Assembly (NCBI GenBank): GCA_900103495.1
Contig: FMWZ01000006.1
Location: 62,001-126,000 of the forward strand
Origin: Lachnospiraceae bacterium G11
GTDB lineage: Bacteria; Bacillota; Clostridia; Lachnospirales; Lachnospiraceae
Reading direction: 5' to 3'
Length of the DNA: 64,000 bases
The number at the start of each line of letters is the position of its first letter. Position 1 is the stretch's first letter. Positions 15,874-23,070 of this stretch are shown here, piece after piece. A model generated the notes under the pieces. That model was not told where the DNA came from, made no database searches, and saw nothing but the letters and a program-made list of their open reading frames with translations. A program made the translations under genes and the position numbers.

Positions 15874-16884
15874 ATGATAATCGCACCTAAAGCTCTTACA
15901 GATAATGTTTTGGCAAAAACAGAGCTCGCTACTGATAAGCGAAACTGCCTTAGATCCGGCCCCTGCGGTATCGGAGAGAAGGCCCTTTATCTAAACAGCT
16001 TTTATATCGACAGAATTTTCTATGTCAAATACGAAGACATCGACAGAGTCTTCAAGAGGGTGGCAATGAGCAAAGGCGGTTTTACCGGAAAAGGAATATT
16101 CGGCTCAATCCCTTACCTCGTTGTTCAACTGAAAAACGGCAAAGAAAAGCAATGTAACTTCAAAATTGAAAACGACGTGGATGCACTGTTGCATCGCATT
16201 GAAATAGATCATCCGGAAATTCCCACCCACAGCAAAGAGGCGGAGGAACGCCTTAGAAAAGCTGAGGAAGAGGAGAGAAAGAAGTACTTAAAGGAACTGA
16301 CTCCCGAGGCCGCAAAGAGTGTCGAGAAGCTTCAGCGGGCCAAGGAATTCCTTCAGTTGCAGCCTGAGAAGTCGGACCGCCTGGCGTTTTGTGCCAAGCA
16401 AAAACGCACCCTCGACTCCATAAGCCCAACCTACAGACTTATAGCAATTCTAATTCTTTTAGCAGGTTTGGCATCCGCTGTCTGGGGAATTACATCATGG
16501 ATTAACCATACCGTGGACGGCGCAGTTTACTTTGTTTTGTTTGGATTTGCGGCAATACTTTTTGCCATGGCTTCAAGGGTTCTGCCCTCCGGCACCAGAA
16601 ACAAAAAGTACGGTGAAGAGCAGTGGGAGAAGGCCCTTGCCACCCAGGAAGCTCATATTAAGACCTACGAAGGCTTCCCGGTTCCCGCTTATTACGCCCA
16701 CCCTATTGTCATGGAGCGTCTTATGAGAGCCATTAAGATGGGCCGCGCCATCACCATTGACGAGGCCATGCAGGTGGTCAAGGATGATTTGAAGGCCTTG
16801 AATCCTTCTGTTACCGTAACCCAGAAAGAATACGACGAAGTTGTGGTTGTGAAACCGCTGTTCGCCTTGATGGAGTATAAATAG
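15874..16884 (+). CDS. Hypothetical protein with PH-like N-terminus and two membrane segments
   Basis: 336 residues from the ATG at 15874 (an ATG at 15862 is also in frame). Residues about 25-110 alternate strands around a basic loop, resembling a bacterial PH-like domain. Residues 115-175 are a charged helical/coiled segment. Two hydrophobic segments lie near 190-210 and 215-235, followed by a soluble C-terminus. No known family recognised. Monocistronic after the cstA terminator. Its TAG stop (16882-16884) is the first three bases of a REP palindrome. Confidence 0.7.
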   Translation: MIIAPKALTDNVLAKTELATDKRNCLRSGPCGIGEKALYLNSFYIDRIFYVKYEDIDRVFKRVAMSKGGFTGKGIFGSIPYLVVQLKNGKEKQCNFKIENDVDALLHRIEIDHPEIPTHSKEAEERLRKAEEEERKKYLKELTPEAAKSVEKLQRAKEFLQLQPEKSDRLAFCAKQKRTLDSISPTYRLIAILILLAGLASAVWGITSWINHTVDGAVYFVLFGFAAILFAMASRVLPSGTRNKKYGEEQWEKALATQEAHIKTYEGFPVPAYYAHPIVMERLMRAIKMGRAITIDEAMQVVKDDLKALNPSVTVTQKEYDEVVVVKPLFALMEYK

Positions 16885-16958
16885 GTGCAAAATGGGGACA
16901 GGCCCAAACTGCACGTCCAAAGGATGTGCAGTTTGGGCCTGTCCCCATTTTGCACCTA
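16882..16958. repeat. REP-like palindrome, copy 2
   Basis: Two perfect 33-bp arms (16882-16914 and 16926-16958) around an 11-nt loop, starting TAGGTGCA and containing GGGGACAGGCCC. The first three bases are the stop codon of the upstream gene. Confidence 0.92.
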
Positions 16959-16976
16959 TGGTCTGCCGCCAACAAA

Positions 16977-17009
16977 AAAGGTATCCACCCTCAAGGGTGA
17001 ATACCTTTT
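16977..17009 (-). terminator. Terminator of the acidic lipoprotein gene (bidirectional)
   Basis: AAAAGGTAT-C-CACCC and GGGTG-A-ATACCTTTT form a stem. Read on the - strand it ends in CCTTTTTTG downstream of the lipoprotein. It may also stop + strand transcripts. Confidence 0.8.
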
Positions 17010-17050
17010 CTAATGTTTTAATGCTTTAATACTTAATTGTATTTGAAGAA

Positions 17051-17371
17051 TTAAGCATCAACGTCAGCGCTGTTAGCTTCCTCAGCTGCTGCATCTTCTG
17101 TAGCTGTCTCGTCAGCATTCTCCTCAGCCTCTGCCTCAGCGTCTGCCTTCTCAGCGTCCTCTGCCTCAGCATCCTCTGTTGTCTCTTCAGCTGCAGCGTC
17201 CTCTGTAGCTTCTGTAGCTACATCTTCTGCTGCTTCCTCAGCTGCATCAGCTGTCTCCTCAACAACTGTCTCAGCCTCTGTTTTTGCTGCTGCGTCGTCC
17301 TTGGTTCCGCAACCGATCATGCATGCGCTGATGCATAATCCCATGAGTAATGCTACTGTTCTTTTTTTCAT
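17051..17371 (-). CDS. Small lipoprotein with Ala/Glu/Asp/Thr low-complexity chain
   Basis: 106 residues. MKKRTVALLMGLCISACMIGC is a lipoprotein signal with MIGC as lipobox. Everything after it is Ala, Glu, Asp and Thr with a few Lys, Val, Ser and Asn, with no foldable domain apparent. It is likely an extended, strongly acidic surface tail. The start is fixed by AAGGAG 8 nt upstream on the - strand; the 17 codons upstream of that ATG are leader. A hairpin TGCGT/ACGCA lies further upstream. No family recognised. Confidence 0.8.
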   Translation of the reverse strand: MKKRTVALLMGLCISACMIGCGTKDDAAAKTEAETVVEETADAAEEAAEDVATEATEDAAAEETTEDAEAEDAEKADAEAEAEENADETATEDAAAEEANSADVDA

Positions 17372-17536
17372 AATAAAACACTCCTTAAAACTAGTAATTC
17401 TATGCGTCGTTTTCCAACGCACCTACCGAGAATACTCCTTTAAAAAGTGTCCTGCAAGCCCCTAAATCTTAAGGAAAATCTACATAAAATGTTAAGAATT
17501 TAGTGCTCTCGCCCACTACTGGCGGGTTGTCCCACT

Positions 17537-17564
17537 TTGCACGTGCCCCTATTTCTGTTATAGT
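17537..17564 (+). promoter_or_regulatory. Putative sigma-operon promoter using a REP fragment
   Basis: TTGCAC (17537-17542), 16-bp spacer, TATAGT (17559-17564), 40 bp before the sigma gene. The -35 box lies inside a broken REP-like piece with GTCCCACTTTGCAC (17529-17542). The promoter is only predicted. Confidence 0.45.
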
Positions 17565-17603
17565 TATCTTGACTGTACAAATTCTTTGGAAGGACAGCTT
17601 CCC

Positions 17604-18143
17604 ATGCTTACAGACACTGAACTCTATAACAAGTATTTATCGGGCGATGGCGCGTCCTACGACGAGCTGATGATTCGCTACGGCGACAAGCTCACCATCT
17701 ATCTGAACAGATACCTGCACAACCTGCAGGATGCGGAGGATTTGATGATTGAGGCTTTTGCCAGGATCATGGTCAAGAAGCCCGCAATAAGAGATGGAGG
17801 TTTTCGGGCTTATCTTTACAAGACGGCCAGGAACCTTGCCACGAGATTTCACGGAATAAAGAGCAGATTTGAGACCTTCAGCCTTGACGGGATGGAGGAC
17901 GAAATCCCGGATAGAGATACATCTGATTTTGCAAAAACGCAAATTCTCCATCTTTGCCTCGAGAGAATCGACCCCGAGTTAAAGGAGGCATTGTGGCTTG
18001 TCTACATGGATGAAATGAGCTACGAAGATGCTGCGGGAATCATGAAGGTGTCAAAGAAGAGAATCGACAGGCTTTTGCAAAAAGGGAAAGCACACCTGAA
18101 AAACGAGCTTTCAAAGGAAGGAATCACCAATGCGTACGAATGA
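17604..18143 (+). CDS. ECF-type RNA polymerase sigma factor
   Basis: 179 residues. Region 2 is visible at about 5-75 (YNKYLSGDGASYDELMIRYG, NLQDAEDLMIEAFARI) and region 4 at about 115-170 (LHLCLERIDPELKEALWLVY, MSYEDAAGIMKVSKKRIDRL). The ATG at 17604 is preceded by GGAAGG; an in-frame TTG at 17586 is less likely. It overlaps the next gene by 14 nt. First gene of a four-gene operon with a small two-span protein, a multispan protein and a PrsW protease, the parts expected for control by regulated proteolysis. Confidence 0.9.
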   Translation: MLTDTELYNKYLSGDGASYDELMIRYGDKLTIYLNRYLHNLQDAEDLMIEAFARIMVKKPAIRDGGFRAYLYKTARNLATRFHGIKSRFETFSLDGMEDEIPDRDTSDFAKTQILHLCLERIDPELKEALWLVYMDEMSYEDAAGIMKVSKKRIDRLLQKGKAHLKNELSKEGITNAYE

Positions 18144-18471
18144 GGAAAGAATAGCGGCCATGCACGTCAGGGCCAATGAAATAAAGAAAGAAGACGGAGT
18201 TCGCAGAAACCGCATTATCGAAGTTTCAAGCATTGCGGCGGGAATCGTTCTTGTAATATTGCTTGCGGTGGCTATGCCCGGGTATGCGGGACTTCTTACG
18301 CCCGAAGCCACCACCGATGCCATGAGCGCCAGCATTTTCTCGGAGAGCAGCGCACTTGCTTATATCGTGATAGGAGCACTTTCGTTTTTGCTTGGCATAA
18401 CTGCCACACTATTTGCTTTCCGCCTTAAGAAAATGGGCGATGAAGAAAAGACAAATCCGGAGAAGCGGTGA
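18130..18471 (+). CDS. Small two-span membrane protein, candidate anti-sigma factor
   Basis: 113 residues: a charged cytoplasmic N-terminus MRTNEERIAAMHVRANEI..., a membrane segment (about 34-54), an outside loop of about 30 residues, a second segment (about 77-97) and a basic tail. The start lies within the sigma gene with AAGGAAGG upstream, so translation is coupled. Position and topology suggest an anti-sigma factor that holds the ECF sigma at the membrane, but no zinc-type anti-sigma motif is present. A paralogue with the same layout is at 21635. Confidence 0.72.
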   Translation: MRTNEERIAAMHVRANEIKKEDGVRRNRIIEVSSIAAGIVLVILLAVAMPGYAGLLTPEATTDAMSASIFSESSALAYIVIGALSFLLGITATLFAFRLKKMGDEEKTNPEKR

Positions 18472-19097
18472 TGGACCTACTAAACATCGAAAGCATTGAT
18501 ACAATAATTCAGCTTATAACAACGCTTGTATGCGTGATAATATCCATTACAAGAGCATTGAAAACCGGGAAAAAGGCTTGGATTATGCTCTTTTTTACTG
18601 CCTTTATTTATTTCCTCGGAGACCTATATTGGCAGATTTTTGTAGTGGTTCACGGACATATACCCTATTATTCGTACATTCCCTATCTTAGCTGGTATGC
18701 GTCTTATTTGTTCTTTATTTTGCTTCTTATAGAAGTAAGAGGAGAGCGTGAGAAAGAGAAGGTTAATCCCGTTCTTTATCTTGTGCCTGTTTTTACCCTG
18801 GGAATGGCAATTCTATACATGCAAAAGGAGGACTACATCGGAAACATTGTCTGCCTGATTCTTATGACTGTATTGATCTGGCAGGGTGTGGCAGGACTTC
18901 TTGATAAAAGTGAGAAAAGAAAAAAATATATTTATATAGCTGTTTTGGCCTTTTGTTTTGAGGAGTATGCCATGTGGACGTCTTCGTTTTTTATTGCGGA
19001 GGAGTCCATACGTAATCCCTATTATTGGGCGGACATGGCTATGTCTCTTACATTCCTCTTCATGCCTTTGGCACTGGGAAAGGCGGTGGATGAATGA
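18471..19097 (+). CDS. Multispan membrane protein of the sigma/PrsW operon
   Basis: 208 residues with about seven hydrophobic segments; no recognised family. The ATG at 18471 overlaps the previous stop (TGATG); a GTG at 18468 is also possible. Between the candidate anti-sigma and the protease, it could be the sensor or a chaperone for cleavage. Overlaps prsW by 4 nt. Confidence 0.7.
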   Translation: MDLLNIESIDTIIQLITTLVCVIISITRALKTGKKAWIMLFFTAFIYFLGDLYWQIFVVVHGHIPYYSYIPYLSWYASYLFFILLLIEVRGEREKEKVNPVLYLVPVFTLGMAILYMQKEDYIGNIVCLILMTVLIWQGVAGLLDKSEKRKKYIYIAVLAFCFEEYAMWTSSFFIAEESIRNPYYWADMAMSLTFLFMPLALGKAVDE

Positions 19098-19726
19098 ACT
19101 ATATAGAAAACGTATTTATCTGCCTTGTGGCGCCGCTTTTAATATCGGTGTTTTGGATGAAGGGAAAAGCGAGACGACTTATGATATTCCTCATTATCGG
19201 AATGGGAGCGTGCCTCTTGTCATCCTATATAAGCACCTTTCTTGCAATTATTCAGGGCGCGGATTTCTTGTCTGCTTCCCTTGAGATAGCACCTTTGGTT
19301 GAGGAGAGTATAAAGCTTTTTCCTTTATTATTCTATCTGTTGATTTTCGAGCCCGAGGCCAAGGATGCCGCCAATGCTTCCCTCATGACAGCCATAGGCT
19401 TTGCCACCTTTGAAAACGTATGCTTCCTTATGGAAAACGGCGCAGACAGCGTTTTGCACCTTTTAATCAGGGGATTTGGCACAGGCACCTGCCATGTGGT
19501 TTGCGCGCTGTTTATCTCCATCGGAATATACAGGCTTTGGGACAAGGAATGGCTTAGAAACATCGGAACTCTGGCGCTTTTGGCCGTAGCCATAACCTAC
19601 CACGGAATCTTTAACATACTGGTTTCCGCATCCGGCGCCATAGCAATCATCGGGTACTTTATCCCAATTGCCACAATTATTGTCACCAGATTCTTCCGCA
19701 AGGAGCTTATGAAAGAAAGAGCCTAG
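19094..19726 (+). CDS. prsW: PrsW-family intramembrane metalloprotease
   Basis: 210 residues, about eight hydrophobic segments. The PrsW/CAAX-like motifs are all present: EESIK (Glu70, Glu71, Lys74), FEN (106-108), RGFGTGTCH (Arg126, His134) and HGIFN (His170, Asn174). In Bacillus subtilis, PrsW makes the first cut in the anti-sigma RsiW. Here it is in one operon with a sigma factor and a small two-span protein, a natural substrate. Overlaps the upstream gene by 4 nt; ended by the terminator at 19755. Confidence 0.88.
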   Translation: MNYIENVFICLVAPLLISVFWMKGKARRLMIFLIIGMGACLLSSYISTFLAIIQGADFLSASLEIAPLVEESIKLFPLLFYLLIFEPEAKDAANASLMTAIGFATFENVCFLMENGADSVLHLLIRGFGTGTCHVVCALFISIGIYRLWDKEWLRNIGTLALLAVAITYHGIFNILVSASGAIAIIGYFIPIATIIVTRFFRKELMKERA

Positions 19727-19754
19727 AAACGTAACTTAATAAGATCATTAGTGA

Positions 19755-19798
19755 AAGTTGTACAAATTCGAGATTTGGAATTTGTGCAACTTTTTTTT
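19755..19798 (+). terminator. Terminator of the sigma-PrsW operon
   Basis: AAGTTGTACAAATTC (19755-19769) pairs with GAATTTGTGCAACTT (19778-19792) with one mismatch, followed by eight Ts. Confidence 0.9.
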
Positions 19799-19856
19799 AT
19801 TCCCACCTTGGGAGATTTGCAAATTCAAGTATCTATATAAGTGAAAGGACTTTGGC

Positions 19857-19968
19857 GGATGTGCAGTTCGGGGACTGTCGTGAAATGCATGCTGGATGTG
19901 CAGGTTGGGGACAGTCGTGAAATGCATGCTCGCGTGCATTTCAGGACTGTCCCCAAATTGCACGTCCG
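19857..19968. repeat. REP-like repeat, copy 4 (duplicated arm)
   Basis: A 37-bp unit starting GGATGTGCAG, with GGGGAC(T/A)GTCGTGAAATG, is repeated in tandem (19857-19893, 19894-19930). It is followed by one inverted arm with GTGCATTTCAGGACTGTCCCC. This is a composite version of the REP palindrome. Confidence 0.8.
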
Positions 19969-20020
19969 GTCCTAGGAGAAAATCCAAGAAAGAAAACAAA
20001 GGAGAAAGAGGGAAAATAAC

Positions 20021-21547
20021 GTGGAAATGAAAATGAAAAGATTACTGACAATGATACTTGCCACAATCCTTGTGGTGTCTGCATGTGTGTTTGTGGTGCC
20101 GCAGAGTGGGATGAAGGTAAAAGCAGTGGGGGAAAAGACCATCACAGGCCTTGGAACAGGGGCGATTGGGAATCCTGCTTCGGGTGCAGGCGGATGGAGC
20201 TATGTTTATTATGGGAAATATTACGGAAGTGATATGAAATTCCGCGTGCTGGATACGGCAGCCATAGAGTTCAATGCAAATACAACCATGCTTTTAGACT
20301 GTGACAGCACGATCATCAATAAGCCACATTATTTATCGTCACCATATTCAAACTCATGGGCAGGCAGTGAGATCAACGCATGGTTGAACGGAAGTGGTTT
20401 TTATAACAATGCAACAAATGTATTTACCCCACAAGAAAAAGCAGCCATAGTGGCAAGCTCAAAATCAGATTTTTCTAACGACGGTCCAGGAAGAAATTCT
20501 CTTGATTCTCAGAATCTTACGGGAGAGCATGTGTTCCTGCTGGATGCGAAAGAGGCTACAAGAGAATCTTACGGTTATGCTTCGAATGCGGGAGATGATG
20601 CTACGCGCGTAAAGTCCGGAACGTACTCTTGGTGGTGGCTGCGCTCGCCCGATTATAGCAATGGTAGCTTAGCCGGCGGAGTCGATGATGACGGCTATGT
20701 GAACTACCACGATGTGCTTTACAGCAGCGGCGTGAGCCCCGCTTTGAATGTCAATCTGTCATCTGTAATCTTCTCATCTGAAATCTCAGACGGATATAAG
20801 CTTACGGTCAAAGATGCGAATATGACCATCGCTCAGACAGGCGGTTCTGATGTAACCAGGGCAGGAAATGTTGTTACCGTACCTTATACTATTTCGGGAT
20901 CTAATGCGGGAGAAGCCACTCAAGTATCGGTACTAATAACAGACACTCCATACAGCGCAGGCACAGCAACATCATCCGGATTTTCATATCAAAAACTTAA
21001 CGTTACCACATGGGGTACAGAGGGAACAGGAACCTTTACAATTCCCGCTGCATATGCAAACCAAACCTGCGGTAGCGATTATTACGCGTATATTCTTGCA
21101 GAGGATGTAAATACCGGAACCGCAACAGATTATGCCAGTGTTCCAGTGGGAATAACTATTCCAGCAGACTCAGGCAGTGGTGTATCAACTCCCGCATCTA
21201 CTACAACGCCGGGACCTGTCATTATAACAGCAGATGAAGCAGGTAATGAGGAACCTTCGGTTTCCACAAAGAAGGACTGGTTGGAAATCCTTAACGAAAC
21301 CATCGATGAGGCCATCAACGAAGCCATCAAAGAAGGAACCCCACAGACTATCTACCTCAAGGGCGTAACAGGACTTCCTATCACCCTCATGAGAAAACTT
21401 AAGGACAATCCTCAGATTACTCTGGACATGAGCTATTCCTATGAAGGGGTAGATTATCATGCAGTCGTTCCCGGAAAGAGTGTTATTGTGGATGACACCA
21501 TTCCATGGTACGGCCCCCTCTATCTGAACAAATACTACAGCCGCTAG
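20021..21547 (+). CDS. Secreted DUF6273 surface protein
   Basis: 508 residues from a GTG start with AGAGGG 8 nt upstream (an in-frame ATG follows at 20027). Residues about 5-35 are a Sec signal peptide ending near MKVKA. Residues about 90-245 form a DUF6273 domain, a formylglycine-enzyme/C-type-lectin-like fold, with WWWLRSPDYSNGSLAGGVDD and GVSPALNVN as markers. Residues 260-390 look like an Ig-like domain, followed by a Thr/Pro linker and a C-terminal domain. No LPXTG or lipobox, so it is probably released or loosely attached. Its TAG stop is the first codon of a REP palindrome. Confidence 0.8.
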   Translation: MEMKMKRLLTMILATILVVSACVFVVPQSGMKVKAVGEKTITGLGTGAIGNPASGAGGWSYVYYGKYYGSDMKFRVLDTAAIEFNANTTMLLDCDSTIINKPHYLSSPYSNSWAGSEINAWLNGSGFYNNATNVFTPQEKAAIVASSKSDFSNDGPGRNSLDSQNLTGEHVFLLDAKEATRESYGYASNAGDDATRVKSGTYSWWWLRSPDYSNGSLAGGVDDDGYVNYHDVLYSSGVSPALNVNLSSVIFSSEISDGYKLTVKDANMTIAQTGGSDVTRAGNVVTVPYTISGSNAGEATQVSVLITDTPYSAGTATSSGFSYQKLNVTTWGTEGTGTFTIPAAYANQTCGSDYYAYILAEDVNTGTATDYASVPVGITIPADSGSGVSTPASTTTPGPVIITADEAGNEEPSVSTKKDWLEILNETIDEAINEAIKEGTPQTIYLKGVTGLPITLMRKLKDNPQITLDMSYSYEGVDYHAVVPGKSVIVDDTIPWYGPLYLNKYYSR

Positions 21548-21621
21548 GTGCAATTGGGGCCTGTCCCCGATTGCACCGTGCAAATGGGGCCTGTCCCCAA
21601 CTGTACGTCCCCAACTGCACG
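21545..21621. repeat. REP-like palindrome, copy 5
   Basis: Begins TAGGTGCA at the DUF6273 stop codon and contains GGGGCCTGTCCCC twice with GTGCAA/TTGCAC boxes. It ends 14 bp before the next gene's start. Confidence 0.85.
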
Positions 21622-21634
21622 TAGGAGGAACTTC

Positions 21635-21958
21635 ATGAGAAGTAATGAAGAACGAATTGCGCTCTTACACCAGAGAGCAAAAAGAATCCGGCACCAGCAA
21701 AACAGAAATTATCTGATTGCGAGCGGAAGCGTCAGCGCGTTGCTTTTGGCCATGTTGGTTATGGTGATGGCACAGTTTGAGAACGGAGCCATCAAAGAGG
21801 CAGGAAGCATGTATGCGGCATCGTCGCTTCTGTCTGAAAATACGGGCGGATATGTGCTTGCCGGAGTACTTGCCTTTATGGCTGGTGTCATTATCACGGT
21901 CATCTTAAGAAGGCAGATTGAAAAGAAATCAAAGGAGAAAGAGGAAAAGCGTTTATAG
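21635..21958 (+). CDS. Orphan paralogue of the candidate anti-sigma protein
   Basis: 107 residues: MRSNEERIALLHQRAKRI, membrane segment (about 28-46), outside loop, second segment (about 73-93), Lys/Glu tail. The opening residues and overall layout match the protein at 18130, but no sigma gene is beside it. The ATG at 21635 is chosen because TAGGAGGAAC is just upstream. The longer frame from 21548 only reads through the REP palindrome. Ended by the terminator at 21999. Confidence 0.75.
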   Translation: MRSNEERIALLHQRAKRIRHQQNRNYLIASGSVSALLLAMLVMVMAQFENGAIKEAGSMYAASSLLSENTGGYVLAGVLAFMAGVIITVILRRQIEKKSKEKEEKRL

Positions 21959-21998
21959 ATTTTTAATATTTTTTTAGATTTCATTAATATCTTTTTGT

Positions 21999-22037
21999 AA
22001 TAATTCCATGTATCATAATGCATGGAATTATTTTTTT
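21999..22037 (+). terminator. Terminator before the Rpn gene
   Basis: AATAATTCCATG (21999-22010) pairs with CATGGAATTATT (22021-22032), followed by seven Ts. It overlaps the upstream in-frame ATG of the Rpn frame, which supports the later start. Confidence 0.92.
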
Positions 22038-22128
22038 CTTCGTTCCGCTCGGAGCGTTGCAAATCATGGGTTATTCACTCGAAATTTCCAAACTACTATT
22101 TTTTATTTATTGGGAGGACATTATATCT

Positions 22129-22980
22129 ATGTCAAAAGAAAACAACTTAATATTTGATGAGGTTCCAACCAGTGGACCTTTGGCCGTTCCCATGACGAAC
22201 GATTATCTTTTCAAGGCAATGCTTCAGAAAAATAATAAGATTCTCAAAGGGTTACTCTGCGCATTGTTGGCACTTAAGCCAGAGCAGATTCGTTCAGTTC
22301 AGGTTACAAATCCCATTGAACTGGGTGAGAGCATTGATGACAAAACCTTTATTCTGGACGTATTGTTGATTCTTAATGATAATTCGTATTATGATCTTGA
22401 GATGCAGGTGATTAATGAACATAACTGGGTGGAACGTTCGCTTTCGTATTTATGCAGAACATATGACAATCTCTGTAAAGGAAAAAACTATGTAGACGTT
22501 ATGCCCGTTCATCAAATAGGTATTCTGAATTATACTCTCTTTCCTGAAAACCCCGAATTCTATAGCGAGTATGGCTTTGTAAACAGGAGCACGCTTCAGG
22601 CTTATAGTGACAAAATTAAACTGTCTGTGTTAGACTTAACACAGATAGACTTGGCTACTGAGAAGGATAAAGAGAACGAGCTGGACTATTGGGCGAGACT
22701 CTTTAAATCCGAAACATGGGAGGAATTGCAGATGTTGGCAGAGAAGGATCCTATTTTTAAAGAAGTAGCAACACAGGTAAAAGAGTTGACTGATGAAGAG
22801 AAGATTCGCATGCAGTGTGAAGCACGCGAAGATTATTATCGTACCCAAAATGACTTTCATGGATATTATCTTAAGCAACTTGATGAGAAGGATAAAACGA
22901 TAGATAAGAAGGACAAAACGATAGAAGAACTGAATAAGGAAATTGCAAAACTTCAAGAAGAGCTACGCATGAAGCAGTAA
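22129..22980 (+). CDS. Rpn-family PD-(D/E)XK nuclease / putative transposase
   Basis: 283 residues. The N-terminal 250 are the Rpn/PDDEXK family common in Lachnospiraceae: FDEVPTSGPLAVPMTNDYLF, then ILDVLLILNDNSYYDLEMQ with Asp and Glu-x-Gln as nuclease residues. The C-terminal 35 residues are a regular coiled coil (EKDKTIDKKDKTIEELNKEI). Such proteins promote recombination in E. coli and may be defence or mobile-element derived. The ATG at 22129 has GGGAGGAC upstream; the in-frame ATG at 22018 is inside a terminator. No terminal repeats or partner genes are seen. Confidence 0.88.
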   Translation: MSKENNLIFDEVPTSGPLAVPMTNDYLFKAMLQKNNKILKGLLCALLALKPEQIRSVQVTNPIELGESIDDKTFILDVLLILNDNSYYDLEMQVINEHNWVERSLSYLCRTYDNLCKGKNYVDVMPVHQIGILNYTLFPENPEFYSEYGFVNRSTLQAYSDKIKLSVLDLTQIDLATEKDKENELDYWARLFKSETWEELQMLAEKDPIFKEVATQVKELTDEEKIRMQCEAREDYYRTQNDFHGYYLKQLDEKDKTIDKKDKTIEELNKEIAKLQEELRMKQ

Positions 22981-22991
22981 GGGGTGGGCCC

Positions 22992-23070
22992 TAGGTGCAG
23001 AAAGGGGACAGGCCCCAAACTGCACATCCTTTGGACGTGCAATTTGGGGCCTGTCCCCTTTCTGCACCTA
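22992..23070. repeat. REP-like palindrome, copy 6, between convergent genes
   Basis: Near-perfect 34-bp arms TAGGTGCAGAAAGGGGACAG... around an 11-nt loop. The right end (CTA, 23068-23070) is the TAG stop codon of the - strand histidine kinase. It may also act as a shared terminator. Confidence 0.9.

Noticed and set aside
20600-20790. Diversity-generating retroelement target in the DUF6273 lectin-like domain
   Set aside because: No reverse transcriptase, template repeat or adenine-biased variable segment is visible in the window.
22018-22128. Longer N-terminus for the Rpn protein
   Set aside because: The upstream in-frame ATG is inside a strong terminator, and the good ribosome site is at 22112.
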